Assembly: GCA_002794775.1 (NCBI GenBank)
Contig: NBAY01000021.1
Span: 1 to 64,000, forward strand
Direction of reading: 5' to 3'
DNA from: Porodaedalea pini
Lineage: Eukaryota > Basidiomycota > Agaricomycetes > Hymenochaetales > Hymenochaetaceae
Length of the DNA stretch: 64,000 nucleotides
Part shown: positions 47,730 through 59,129 of the stretch, piece by piece
Position numbering within the stretch: the first letter of the stretch is position 1
Layout: every line of letters starts with the position of its first letter
Position numbers and translations under genes: made by a program
Notes under the pieces: generated by a model
What the model saw: the letters and a program-made list of their open reading frames with translations, nothing else
What the model was told of the DNA's origin: nothing
Database searches by the model: none

Positions 47730-49751
47730 ATGAGTACATCCAAGGATGACATGAAGTTTCCTCTGTTCTGGGGGCTCCCTATGGAACGTATTGAAGGTTT
47801 TAAGGTGCAAATAGAAGCACACCTTCGAACGTGTGGGATCCTGGATGAAAACCAGCAGATGGAAACTGTGCTCAAATGCCTCTGGGACGAGGCACTCAAC
47901 TGGGTCTCAGAACACTGGGACAAATACAAAGATAAGCTGAAAACCACATTCAAAGCTGACGGATCTTTAGATCACCAGGGAGCATGGCGTTGAAAGGTTG
48001 ACGGTACGGTCTACTGGCAGACTCGGACCTGGTTGAGTTCGGCCACTGGGGGTTCACTCTAATGTGTCTGATGGAGGGGATAGTGTCAGGAAGTGTAGGG
48101 AAGTGTAGGGGAATACTCGGGGCTAGGTGTCGACTCGAGGATGCGAGTACAAAGGACGACCGGCAAAACGTGCCTAAATGCGGTCAGAGAACAAAGAGCA
48201 ACTACGATCTTGACAACCCGGGCTCGGAAACTCGCCAGTGAAGACAGGAATCGATACTATTCGTCGAGACGATTCTGAATCTGAAAAGACCTCGAGACGC
48301 GATGCAGAATTGACGGAGATATAGCAGTTGCACTGGTTGCGGCTGGCGGAACGCACGGAACTCCCGGAACCAAAAGCTATTTTTGTAGCTCTACGACGCG
48401 GGCTCGGAATCGTGCAAGAAAAGACAGTGTTCGAAAGCAATTTTCGACGAGATTAAGAATCTGAAGAGAGCTCGGGAAACGGATAAGAACTGAGGGCGAT
48501 ATAGCGAAAGCAAGATTTGGCCGAAAATGGGACTCGAGACGGAACGGACGGAACGACACTGAACGGCGACGGAGACGAGAACTAAACACTGGGACTGACT
48601 CAGGGGAACTAAACTTCTATTTTTGAGACATTTACATGAGTGTTTAAATAACCAACAGAGGGTTGAGCCTCTGAGCGGCGTACAAAGGACACAAAGACAG
48701 ACCGGAGGCTCTAGCCAAACAACACCAAATAGCTGGAACTCGGAGCCGTAACTCGAGAACATGAGTAATTAAGCTTCGGGAGGCTCGGAACAATACCAGA
48801 TGTGACCCAAAACGGACTTCGGTGGCTCACCGGTGCAGAACCAAGCTGTATGCGTCGAGTTAATACTGCCAAACACTGAAAGTGTCCTGAAATGCATCGG
48901 GGATACTTGTAAGACTGTCCTGAGTCGAGTCGAACCTAATAGAGCCGATTCCGAGGCCAGCAGCATCGGGATCTCCACAGCGTAGCATGGACGAAATGTG
49001 GGACGACCTCATTACGTGTCACCGAGGCCACTACAATCTGCACACCAAAGCCGAGATCAAGATCCACAACATTATACAAGGACGAGCCCAAGTCAACAAG
49101 TATAATGAAGAATTCATGAAAGTCCAACACTACCTTCCTAAAAGATACAGCCCAGGCAAAATCCTCTACCAGTACAGACACGGACTAAACAGTGACATAC
49201 TGGAATGCCTGATGATGAATATTGGACACGAGCACTGGATGCTCAAAGATTGGATGCGACACGCTAAAGACCTGATGAATGCAAGATTCCAGGCACATCA
49301 ATGGAAGGCGGGGTGACGGTATGAGCCTGCTTTTGGAAATCGCTTTGGGCCCATGTATGAGCCGCAAGCGTCCAGGACCCAACCAGTGGGGTACCTTGGG
49401 GAACCAATGGATATCAATGTTAACCGACATCATGATGCGCCACCCCGAAGGGCAAATGGAAATGCCGGACGAAGCTCGGAGTGCTGGATTTGCCACCAAC
49501 CAGGCCACTGGGCAGCAGACTGCAGAATAGGAGACCACCCCTCAAAGGCAAATAGAAAGCCAGCCTCTGGAAAGAGGTGGCCACCCAGGAAACGGCCAGG
49601 AAAGAAATGCTTCGTAAAACGCCACGAAGTAGGAGTCGAAGAAGAAGACTCAGAACTAGAAGAACTTCTAGAACCAGAAGCATCATGGACCACAAGGCAA
49701 ACACAGCAGGTCAAAGAGGAACGTGATCAGGATGAAGACGAGGATTTTTGA
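47730..49751 (+). pseudogene. gag, interrupted by a solo LTR
   Basis: Starts MSTSKDDMKFPLFWG with the capsid-like GFKVQIEAHLRTCGILDENQ and KCLWDEALNWVSEHW. The solo LTR at 47991-48979 splits the frame; beyond it the same frame continues with MDEMWDDLITCHRGHYN and YNEEFMKVQHYLPKRYSPGK. A CX2CX4HX4C zinc knuckle (CWICHQPGHWAADC, 49482-49523) follows, then a basic and an acidic tail. One TGA at 49314. Gag packages the element RNA. Confidence 0.85.
47991..48979. mobile_element. Solo LTR inserted in gag
   Basis: 989 bases beginning TGAAAGGTTG and ending ATCTCCACA, flanked by the 4-base duplication GCGT (47987-47990 and 48980-48983). Removing the insert and one duplication copy restores one uninterrupted gag frame exactly. 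Inside, two related blocks (ggctcggaa..gacag..cgag..gaatctgaa) repeat at about 48228-48300 and 48410-48475. Confidence 0.85.
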
Positions 49752-49829
49752 AGGGTTGCCATGGAAAACCAACGGACCACTGCGACCAAGATCCCACATG
49801 CCGGTGGACTGGCGTATGACCTAATGCCA

Positions 49830-51545
49830 ATCATCCCAAACTAGAGATCCATCTCAAGCAAGGAGAAAAGGAAGCATCTATCAAAGCAATGATAGATTCC
49901 GGATCAGCAATTACAATGATCTCCCCAAGGACAGTAGAAGAGCTCAGGCTGACTACCCGAGATGCTGGAGGAAATCACATCATACGTAATGTGGATGGAT
50001 CAGAAAACCAGGGAGGATGGACTAGGAATGTACGGGCATGGGTGGATACTGGAATAAGCCATGGGGCAATGGATATAGCCATGATAGAAACCCATGAGGA
50101 TAAATTCCTCTTAGGCAACGATTGGCTTTCAAAAGTCAAACCAAGAATCAACTGGCAGACAGGAACTCTCCAGACAATGACAGGGAAAACCTACTTCAAA
50201 AACACCGAGCATCTGCACAGGGTTTTGCAAGTAGAGGTGGCACCCTGGAGGAAGGCCAAGAAATGACTCAAAAGGAGACCACAAAGGAAAGCTGTCATAC
50301 AGACACACTATCCAGATGAGGACTCTGAATCAGAGGAGGAAAACTGGGTTGAAGAACTCATACAACCCACGCCAGCCAAAACCACAAGCGCAGTACCACT
50401 TGCTAAATCAGCACCACCAAAGCCAACACCATCACCTCAACCTCCAACAGTAAACTGGCCACAAGACCAGCGATGGGCAGGCTCAGAACTTGTAATCAGA
50501 GACATGGGACCAAACACCATAGGGAACCAGCTTAGTTTCTGGTTTTACGACAGATGGTATGAAGGGTACCAGGAACCAGACATACGAAGGAACCTGGTGG
50601 CCAATGCAGTAACCAAAGCCCAAACTGGAACGAGTTGGGAAAACCTTTGGAAACATTATGGCCCATATGCACAAGATGACAAAGTAACATATGCCATACA
50701 AGGACGGGCCCTCCAAGAAGCAGAGCAGGCACAGGAACAAGAACAAATCAGGGAAGACATTCATGAGCAAATGCCAAGTGACACTGAGTCACAAACTTCA
50801 AAGAAACCATGAGGAAAAGGGAGCGAAAAACAAAGTGTAGGACCCCAATGATTCAAACCAGAAGGGATAAAACGAGCCAAATCGGGAGGAGAAGGTGGAC
50901 CGGTCATCGGACGACTAAAGGTCGAAGAACCAATCAAATCAGCAAATCCTGAAGAAGGATCAACAATGCAGTCAGAATCCCCTTCCGAAGACCCAATGGG
51001 TTCGGAAGGATGGTCCAAAAGCTCACAGGTTGGACACCGGGAGGGTGCACAGGCCCTACAATTCTGTGTGACCAGGAGGAGATGGGATTCTTTGGGTACC
51101 CTTAGCCCTGGAAAAGTGGACCACCTGCACAAGACAGGGAACTCGAGAAAGTTTTGCTATGAGCAACAGGGGAAGTGGCAAATCAAAGAACGAGGCCCCA
51201 AAACATACGCGAAGTGAAGCAAGTCCACAGCCCCAAAGGCCGAATGGCTCCACCAGATGCCAAACTGGATACCAGCAGGCAGAGGTGAAGGGAGGCAACA
51301 AACATGTTTTACCCACCAGGAGAAGCCTCGTGAGGTTCCCTCACCCCGGAGAACTCTTCTGACAGAACAGAGTAGGGGCTCACTACCAGAAGGGCAACCC
51401 TGACAGAAATGGATCCACCGCATAGAGGAAAGAGCTGACAGTGAGACACGCAAGAAACTGACCAAATGGACAAGCATAGCACAAAAGTATTCAACAGAAA
51501 GCCTTGAAAGAAGGACAGTCAGCAGACAGCCAGGAGAAATCACCA
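49830..51545 (+). pseudogene. Protease and long linker of the Ty3 polyprotein
   Basis: Aspartic protease active site IKAMIDSGSAITMIS near 49880, then LLGNDWLSKVKPRINWQTG. A roughly 1 kb linker rich in Pro, Glu and Gln follows in the same frame (VNWPQDQRWAGSELVIRDMG), unusual in length between protease and reverse transcriptase. The frame is broken only by TGA at 50264, 50810, 50849, 51215 and 51401 up to about 51540, where a one-base shift leads into the reverse transcriptase frame. Confidence 0.7.
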
Positions 51546-53381
51546 CATGAACTAGTCCCAAAACCCCTCTGGAATTTCATAGACAGATTCAATAAGAAGA
51601 AGGCAGAATGACTTCTGGCCTCATCAAAATGGGACATGAAGATCGAATTCCTTGAAGGAGCAGAACTGCCTAAACCAGGACCAATCTATAATCTGTCCCA
51701 ACCAGAGTTACGAGCAGTAGAAGAGTTCATCCAGGAAACCCTAGCGAAAGGATGGATATGAAGAGTTGACAATGATCTACCAGCAAAAGACAAGGCCAGC
51801 ACCTGTTTCCCAGTATTTTTTGTTGGGAAAAAGGATGCAGGAGCCCGCATGGTGATAGACTATCGAGGATTGAATCAAGTTGTCAAACCAGACCCATATC
51901 CGATCCCACTGCTACACTCGCTACCCAACAACCTAGCAAAGGCTAAATGGTTCACAACACTGGATCTACAAGGAGGATATAACAACATACGTATCCACCC
52001 AGGACATGAAAAGTGGGCTGAATTCTGCACACACCAAGGAGTCTATCAACCCTTGGTAATGCAGTTTGGAATGATGAACTCACCAGCAGTCTTCCAACGT
52101 GCCATGAATGAACTATTTGAAGACATGCTAGGCGCCAGAGTACTCATCTACCTAGATGACATTATTATCTATGCTAACATGGAGGCAAATCTATGGAAAT
52201 TAACCTATCAGGTCATGACCAAGCTATGGGAAGTGGACTTTTTCTGCAAACCAGAAAAATGCTACTTTGCCAAGCAGGAACTCGACTATCTGGGATTCAT
52301 AGTCAATCAGGAAGGTCTCAAACCAGATCCCTACAAAATAAAAGTGGTAGAAGAATGGCCAGAACTTCAATCCAAGCAGGACATCTGGAAGTTCATAGGC
52401 TTCGCTAACTTCTACCGGAAGTTCATCAACAACTTCACAAAAATTGCACGACCACTGACAGAACTCCAATCAGCCAAATGAGTATTTGCATGGGGAGAAT
52501 GGCAACAAGGAGTCTTCCAGGAACTCAAGAAAGCCTTTACAACGGCACCAATGCTACGCCGACCAGACCACGACAAACAATTCATCCTGGAAATGGATGC
52601 CTTGGACTTTGCCATGGGAGCAGTACTCTCACAAGAATTTGAAGACAGCATCCTGCATCCTATTGGATACTGGTCACATGCATACACAGGAGCTGAAAAC
52701 AATTACCCAGTAATGGACAAGGAGCTACTGGCGATTGTAAAGGCTTTTGTACACTGGAGACACCACCTAGAAGGAACCAAATGCCCAGTCAGGGTAATCA
52801 GTGATCAGGTGAACCTACAATATTTCATGATGGCCAGGAAGCTCAGCCAGCGACAAGTGCGATGGGCCTTATACCTCAGTCGATTTAAATTCAAAATTGA
52901 ATACCAGCCCGGCACAAGGAACACTAGAGCAGATGTGCTATCAAGAAGGCCCGACTATGAAAATGGGCAGCCAGAAAGGGAAATCAGGACAATACTGCCA
53001 GCAGAGAATTTTGTCAACCCAGAAGCAGACATACAAACCATCAGGGTAACTGCAGTGGGCCTAGATGATGAACTTGGGAATAGGATCAAAGCAGCATACA
53101 AGACCAATGCTTGGAAACAATGGGAAAAATGACCCGAAGGAGAATTCGCAAATGGGTATTGGTGGCATGGGAGCCGTGTGATGCTCCCACCCACTGAAAC
53201 TGAAATTTTAACAGAAATCGTATGAAGAAATCACGACATCCCAACAGCGGGACATCCAGGACCTGACAAAACAATCAAACGGATCAAACAGAGCTACTGG
53301 TGGCCACAAATGGATAACTGGATTACAGAATATGTACAAAGCTGCGAGATATGCCAGTGAACAAAAGCTCAGCGAGGAGCA
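51546..53381 (+). pseudogene. Reverse transcriptase, RNase H and integrase zinc domain
   Basis: Reverse transcriptase: CFPVFFVGKKDAGARMVIDY, FTTLDLQGGYNNIRIHPGHE, TPHQG-like FCTHQGVYQPLVMQFGMMNS and the catalytic YLDD at 52149-52160. RNase H: FILEMDALDFAMGAVLSQEF and VMDKELLAIVKAFVHWRHHL. Integrase HHCC zinc finger: NHDIPTAGHPGPDKT..CEICQ. The frame is single from about 51546 through 54074 and is broken only by TGA at 51609, 51759, 52479, 53130, 53223, 53358 and 53499. Confidence 0.9.
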
Positions 53382-54074
53382 ACACAGCCCCCACTACAGC
53401 CAGTGTACGGCAGAGTACCAGAACTAGAGTACAAGAAGCCTACACAGGAGGAAGCTTTTGCACCCACAGCCACATACAAGGAAGCACAACAGGAAGTTTG
53501 AGAAGCATTGTCTCGAGCACATGAGCAGATGAAACGATCAGCAGACAAACACCGAGGCAAGATGCCAAGCTTCAAAATCGGGGATCAGGTACTCTTAGAT
53601 GCAAGGAATCTAGCACTGTTAGTACCCAGCAGAAAACTAGCAGAACACAATGTGGGGCCATACAAGATTATTGCACAACATGGGCCAGTCAACTACGAAC
53701 TGGATATGCCAAAGAAACTGCGCATACACCCAGTATTCTATGCAGGATTACTTATCTCATGGAAAGAAAAGGACTACCCAGGACGACCAACACAAACTAG
53801 ACCAGGACCAGAAATAGTAGCAGGCGACGAAGAATACGAAGTCGAACGGATCGAAGATTGCGAGTACCACGGCAGAAAGTGGAAATACCTGGTCAAATGG
53901 GTAGGCTACCCCAGCCAAGAAAATACATGGGAACCACTATCAAACCTAGAAAATGCTGCTGGGAAGGTTGAGGAATATCACAGAAAGAACAAGAACATGC
54001 CAAAACCTGAAGGAGTCAATCAGTGGATTGCAAGACATACCAAAGTGCAAGGCACCACCATACCAGGAAGGTGA
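53382..54074 (+). pseudogene. Integrase C-terminal part with chromodomain, DDE core missing
   Basis: The zinc-finger end (CEICQ-TKAQRGATQPPLQPV) runs straight into GRVPELEYKKPTQEEAFAP and SRAHEQMKRSADKHRGKMPS, which normally lie after the catalytic core; the roughly 150 residues with the three acidic residues are absent. Next come FKIGDQVLLDARNLALLVPS and a chromodomain (EYEVERIEDCEYHGRKWKYL then VKWVGYPSQENTWEPLSNLE, about 53830-53960) with the aromatic residues expected to hold methylated lysine. Ends at TGA 54072-54074. Confidence 0.88.
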
Positions 54075-55041
54075 AGAATTCCAGTCACCAGCTGGGACTA
54101 TGGGTACCCAGTTATGCACAAATGACATTGGAGGGCAAGCCGTCAACTGGACCAACGAACAACGGCCCTACAACACACATCACCGCTGTTCTACCTAACC
54201 TTAAACACCCAATGGTGGACACAGGAATATGACGATTGGATTGCTACTGAAGAAGATCAACTACCTACAACAGTGCAGGAGATAACCACCCAATTACCAG
54301 ACATGGGTGACAGAAGCAGACAAAAGCACTTGTGGAGCATTCCAAGGGACGGCCTGAGTAGGCCAGAGTAAAACAGGGGAAAAACAGGGTCTGAAATGAC
54401 CTTAAACTACCTGCAAGCAGCAAGCAGGGAAAATAATGACTGACATACTTGGGACTAGGAAACAAGGGAAAGAATGACTAGGAAATGTCCGCAATGACAC
54501 TAAACTACTGTTTAGGTTTTCAACGGCAACCGGCAACACATCACAGGACGCAGGAAATGGTTCAAGCCCATTTACTCCCACTAGAGCGGTATGGGGTGTT
54601 GCAAGGTGTAGCAAGGAGTATCCCTCATCATACCTCGAGGATGGAAGCCAGCCATGATTCTGAGGAAACATATGATCTGCAGTGCAGAAACAAGACTGCC
54701 TCTGGAACGAGCACACCTGAAGGATATAGCAACCTACCAAAATGGAACAGCGCATCAGGACCTTGCTGGCACTAAGGCCTGACCCGCTGAGACCCACTCT
54801 GAGGTTTAAGCCCTACCTACAGAATCAGTTCTTGATGAACAACAAGATTCTCAAGAAAGGAGATGCTTATGAACATGAGCATATGCTGGGAAGAACAAGT
54901 ACCACATACTACATGAGCATGTTGAACGGCAACACACAGCAAGCCATACCAACCCATGCAGGAAAGAATACCACAACAAACAGCAATTATTTGGTCTTCA
55001 GTCCTCCTTTCAGTCCAGAATTATGACCTTTAGGGGGGAAT
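54075..55041 (+). other. 3' untranslated part of the Ty3 element and polypurine tract
   Basis: About 970 bases after the chromodomain stop. Short plus-strand frames (54485-54775, 54742-55026) are not recognisable. The purine tract TAGGGGGGAA at 55031-55040 lies directly before the 3' LTR and should prime plus-strand synthesis. Confidence 0.6.
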
Positions 55042-56894
55042 TGTTACAAGAAATTGCTATTTTAAGAAGGATCAGCAGATCGACATGTGATTGACAGGAT
55101 CAACAACGAACCAATTCGCCTACCAGCCAGGATTCGGCCAGGAGGCACCCGCAACAATCCATGACAAAGCCAGGAAGCAAGCGCAAGAAGCATATCGAAC
55201 AGCATGGTGATGCCGAAGTGATAAGACACACCTACCCGAGTCAATGGAGCTGTGCAACTTCTGCCGGGAGCTATACCATTACTCATGGGCAGCACATGAG
55301 CGAATCTTCCTACGTGTTCTGGAAGCAGTATCAGTACAGAACACAATGCTCATTGTCTCGCAGCACAGACTGCTCAGCGAATGACAGCAAGAGCCAGTTA
55401 TTGTCATGGACACTTTTTAATTATTTTACTCCCTTATCATTTTCCCTTATCTTATCTTATCATATCTTACCCACTCATTACTAATCACAATTATTTCAGC
55501 TTACTCATATCTATTACACCCCTTTCCCACACTTTCATTATTCGCTGACTGATACTATGACGCTATTGTTCTACGAAGTTCCACAACGTTCTTTCATCTA
55601 TCTTTATGCAGTAGCTAATTCCCTGGTCCGTGTGCAGCCTCTGTAGGGTATATAAGTAGGTAGTCCTCCTGTACTTATCCCTTAGTTTTGACCTAGTCAA
55701 TTCTACCTGGCTACGTCCAGAAGCTGCTCCCTACCTCAGTGCTGTGTCAGCTCCCCTGACTCACCGCTCTCTCCCTCTCTCCTCTTCCTCTGACTGAGTT
55801 CTGTGTGACCCGGTTACCTTTTGCATACCCATAGTCCGTCGCTGACAGTTATGCAGGGAAGGACAAGTACGGCATACATGCACGAGCTCAAATGGTGGCT
55901 AGCAGATGAACAAATGTATGCAGCACTAGCAGGCCTTATGATATGGATCACACAAAGGGAACACCACTGACAATGTGGCCGATGGGCAATCCTCCTCGAC
56001 TGGCCAATCACTACCCACCAGACACAACAGGAAGCGCATCACAAACTCTGGGAACTCAGAGATGAAATCATCGATGATCTCATCACTACATGGCGAAGGG
56101 GCTTTGACGGCTACTTAACAGTGGACCGCCGTGCCACCCAAACCTATTATGGAGTACAACTCAAAGTGGTAATTGGCATCGATGTAGCGCCCAGCGAAGT
56201 TGGCTTAATAATGGGATACACCCGGGTCTACGAAGAACACCTAATGGCAGCAACCAGACTAGTGGACGATAGAAGTGGTGAAGGAAACCCACTACCAGTT
56301 CCTGCACCAGGAGGAAGCCAGACAGGCACCACCAAATCTACTGACCAACCAATGGATGACTCATCCCTGGAAAGGGAATAGACGAGACTCTCGGAACCAA
56401 GTGGCTATTTATAGCACAGTGACATCACCATGATGCAATACTCCACAACAGTGGGGTAAAAGCACAGGAACTTTGGAGCAAGTAGTGCAAGTGGCTATTT
56501 ATAGCACACAACGATGTCATAGTGGAACAGAAGGTTCTAGGAATTACTGCGGATTGCGGGAGAAGTGGAGAAGCCATTCCCTGACTAGTTAGAATTAGGT
56601 TAGCTGTGGAGCTAAGGTTCAAAGAACCCAAACTCTATAAAGAGGCGAGCAGGAGTGCCCTTGTCTCCTCAGCAAAATTCTTCTGCCCTTGACACGTCTT
56701 CAATACTAGTTCAGCTTGAGCCCACAGCTCGCTGCTATTACTGTTATTCTCCTACTAAGACCAAGTGCTCAACCAGCCAATCACCCCTCCATACGACTAG
56801 CTCAAGAATGCTTACCTCGAGTCTTCGAGAAGGACGTCTACTAGTTCCAGTATGTCGGACAGATTAGTCACCTGTTCCGACACTGGTCCTAACA
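55042..56894 (+). repeat. 3' LTR of the Ty3 element, with an insert
   Basis: 1853 bases; equals the 5' LTR plus a 446-base solo LTR and one 5-base duplication at 55397-55852. Outside the insert it matches the 5' LTR closely. Confidence 0.93.
55402..55847. mobile_element. Solo LTR inserted in the 3' LTR
   Basis: 446 bases from TGTCATGGAC to CGTCGCTGACA (TGTCA/TGACA inverted ends), flanked by the 5-base duplication GTTAT (55397-55401, 55848-55852). It has a TATATAAG box near 55651 and a CT-rich end. Absent from the 5' LTR, so it inserted after the Ty3 element did. Confidence 0.9.
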
Positions 56895-57289
56895 GGCATG
56901 CCTAATCTGCTGGGCACTCCCAATTGGGTGTGCCCAAATGTGTCACTGTCACTGACTGTCTGGGGGACTTTTGGGCACACCCAAATTCATTTTTTGCCAT
57001 AAAATCTAGGACCATTAGAGGCTGTATTTTATTGTTTTTAGCCTTACAATTTAGCACTCTTGCTGTTGATTAGGTTGCAAACTACTGGCTGCATGAATTG
57101 ACTTTTGACCTGAGTTACAGTCACTTGCTGAAGTATTTACAATCACCTTTTTTGCATCTCAGAAAGTGCTCCTTTGGCTTCAAGAATCAACATTTCACTC
57201 AATTCTTCACTAATTCATGTCTAATAAACTGCTAAATACATAGTTTAATTACTGCCAAATATCAATGAGGCAGCAAGTGACATGAGAAG

Positions 57290-57700
57290 ATAAAGAGCTT
57301 ATTCTGTGAAGATTAGGTGTTCAGACAGGCAATATTCTTCCATAATTCTTCCTGAGTTCAAATCTGAAGCTAAAGACATAAAACTTGCTAAAGAATGATC
57401 TATGTAAGCTATTATGATTTTTAGATGCTTCTCTTGGGTGCAGAATAAATACTTAAAGACAATCTATGCCAAGTAAGTTTGGCAGAGTTTTAGAGTTTCT
57501 GAAGCTAAGACAAACAAGATAGGAAATATACATTTCTATACACAGTCACTGCTTAAAATTATAATAAATCATATAGATTGCCCTTCAGTAAGTTTTATGC
57601 CTTTAACTTCAGATTTGAACTAGGGAAGAATCAGTGAAGAATATTGCCTGTCTGGACACCTAAAATTTACAGAATAGGCTCTTTATTTTCTTACTTCACT
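57290..57700. repeat. Internal inverted repeat
   Basis: The block at about 57290-57400 (aagagcttattctgtgaagatt, aggcaatattcttc, ttcaaatctgaagc) is the diverged reverse complement of about 57565-57695, giving arms of roughly 110-130 bases around a 160-base loop. Confidence 0.75.
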
Positions 57701-58093
57701 CTTTAATAATCTGTTTAGAAACATTTTTAATAGTATAATAATATGCTTGTACTTGGCTATCATAACATTAGTTATTTGTGTGTTTAGGTTGTGCTTGTCT
57801 TCATAAGAGTGTTATTGAGGTTGTATCACCCTACATTGGCTGCTTGGGTTGACTTGACTAAATGCATATGACATTTTATGATAAAATAGTTAATTATTAT
57901 AGCACTGAATTAGCTCTGTAACAACATCTTCTAATTATTAGCTGTGCTATTACAAAAGCATTAGCATGCCATTAAAAATGTTGCTAAACAGTGCCTAAGT
58001 TCATAATTATTGCTATTAGTCAAATTATGAATTTAGCTACTTTTCTGACAAGAATTGAGATATTAAAGCCAAAAGAGCACTCTGTACTTTCCT

Positions 58094-58433
58094 ACAGGTA
58101 GTTCCAAAAAGTGTTTGGCCCTCCTGTTTTTGGAATTGATTGACATGGCCTAAGCAGGAAGGTGATTTGTATGATCCAAACCTTCATTCTGTGTATTCTG
58201 ACATCTGTCTCCTTATCTTTCAAGCAAAATCAGTCTAGAAAAAATTATACAGGTATCAATTATATACATACACTCAAGATACATTATTTCCTGTCAAATA
58301 ATGGGAGAATCATATATATTCAATGTCCAGTGTTTTCTCCCTCATGCTAATCACCTTCCTGCTTAGGCCATGTTAATCGGTTCCAAAAATGGGGGGGGGG
58401 GGGGGAAAGCTGAACACTTTTCAGAACCACCCA
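58094..58433. mobile_element. MITE with TA target duplication
   Basis: About 340 bases with 75-base terminal inverted repeats (CAGGTAGTTCCAAAAAGTGT and the complement of ACACTTTTCAGAACCACCCA). The inner parts match as tgacatggcctaagcaggaaggtgatt against its complement. Both ends are flanked by TA, as for Tc1/mariner-type elements. The right repeat contains a run of 15 G (58391-58405) where the left has cctcctg. Confidence 0.8.
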
Positions 58434-58814
58434 TATATATAATATAATATATAGTCTTCTATACCATATCATAGGGCTTGTAATACAGACTGTACTTAAA
58501 GCCAGAAGCTTTAAATATGATTATACTATATACAGTATAGTGCAGAGTGCTAAACTGAAGAGAACAAAAAAAAATAGATCTGAGGTCCAAAAAATAGCTA
58601 AGCTTGACCTGTGCTCAAATATCAGGTACAACATTTAATGTTCATAAATTTGACTGATGCTTTAGAGACAAGTGTGACAGTATAGAGACTGCATTCTCAA
58701 GTTTATAACTAGAACTGTATATGATAATAATATTGTATATTCTTCTGAGACTAGGCATTACTGAGTGAGACAGAGAAGTTTGATTTAGTGAGCCTAGAAA
58801 ACTAGTTTATGGCC

Positions 58815-58890
58815 AGTTGGGAGTGCCCAATTAGGAGCACCCAACTATTTGGGAGTGCCCAATTGGGAGTGCCCAGGGAGTGCCCAATAT
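58815..58890. repeat. Right cluster of TTGGGCACTCCCAA-type repeats
   Basis: GGGAGTGCCCAATT, GGAGCACCCAACT, GGGAGTGCCCAATTGGGAGTGCCCAGGGAGT-type words repeated four to five times, mirroring the cluster at 44119-44191. Confidence 0.7.
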
Positions 58891-59129
58891 TTGGAAATGC
58901 TCAGTTGGGTCTCCTTTTTATTCTTGCCCAGGAATCTTTTTTATTTTATTTTTGAAATAGAAATCATTATGTCATGAAAATTAGAATATGTCTAGAATAG
59001 AAGCCTTGGTAATTCTACAGAGAATTTCTCAATCTTTCATCCTAGACTCTTATGTCACTGCCTTGCTTTCACTGGTGGCAGGTGGTCTTGACTCATGCAT
59101 CTCTTAAGAGGCCAACCCGATTGCTTATA

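Larger units (their letters stand above)
44192..56894 (+). mobile_element. Full-length chromodomain Ty3/gypsy LTR retrotransposon (decayed)
   Basis: 12.7 kb, flanked by the 5-base duplication GGCAT (44187-44191, 56895-56899). Two LTRs (TGTTACAAG...CCTAACA) enclose an accessory ORF, gag with a zinc knuckle, protease, reverse transcriptase, RNase H, a partial integrase and a chromodomain, in the order of chromoviruses. A purine tract (taggggggaa, 55031-55040) precedes the 3' LTR. Frames are interrupted only by TGA at the sites checked. The integrase core is deleted and two solo LTRs are nested inside, so the copy is inactive. The leader at 45597-46216 has no clear primer-binding site by eye. 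Confidence 0.93.
56895..58920. mobile_element. AT-rich, CpG-free non-coding element hosting the Ty3 insertion
   Basis: AT-rich DNA with no coding signal, bounded by TTGGGCACTCCCAA-type repeats on the left (44119-44191 plus 56895-56990) and right (58815-58890). It contains a pair of inverted repeats and a nested MITE. By eye it contains one CG dinucleotide (58378-58379). It resembles an old non-autonomous DNA element; no transposase is present. Confidence 0.55.

Noticed and set aside
46217..54074. TGA read as Trp, as in fungal mitochondrial code
   Set aside because: Trp does not fit the conserved sites (KGWI-x-R, CxxCQ-x-TK), where Arg is expected; nuclear genes with GT-AG introns surround the element; and genes to the left use TGA as a real stop.
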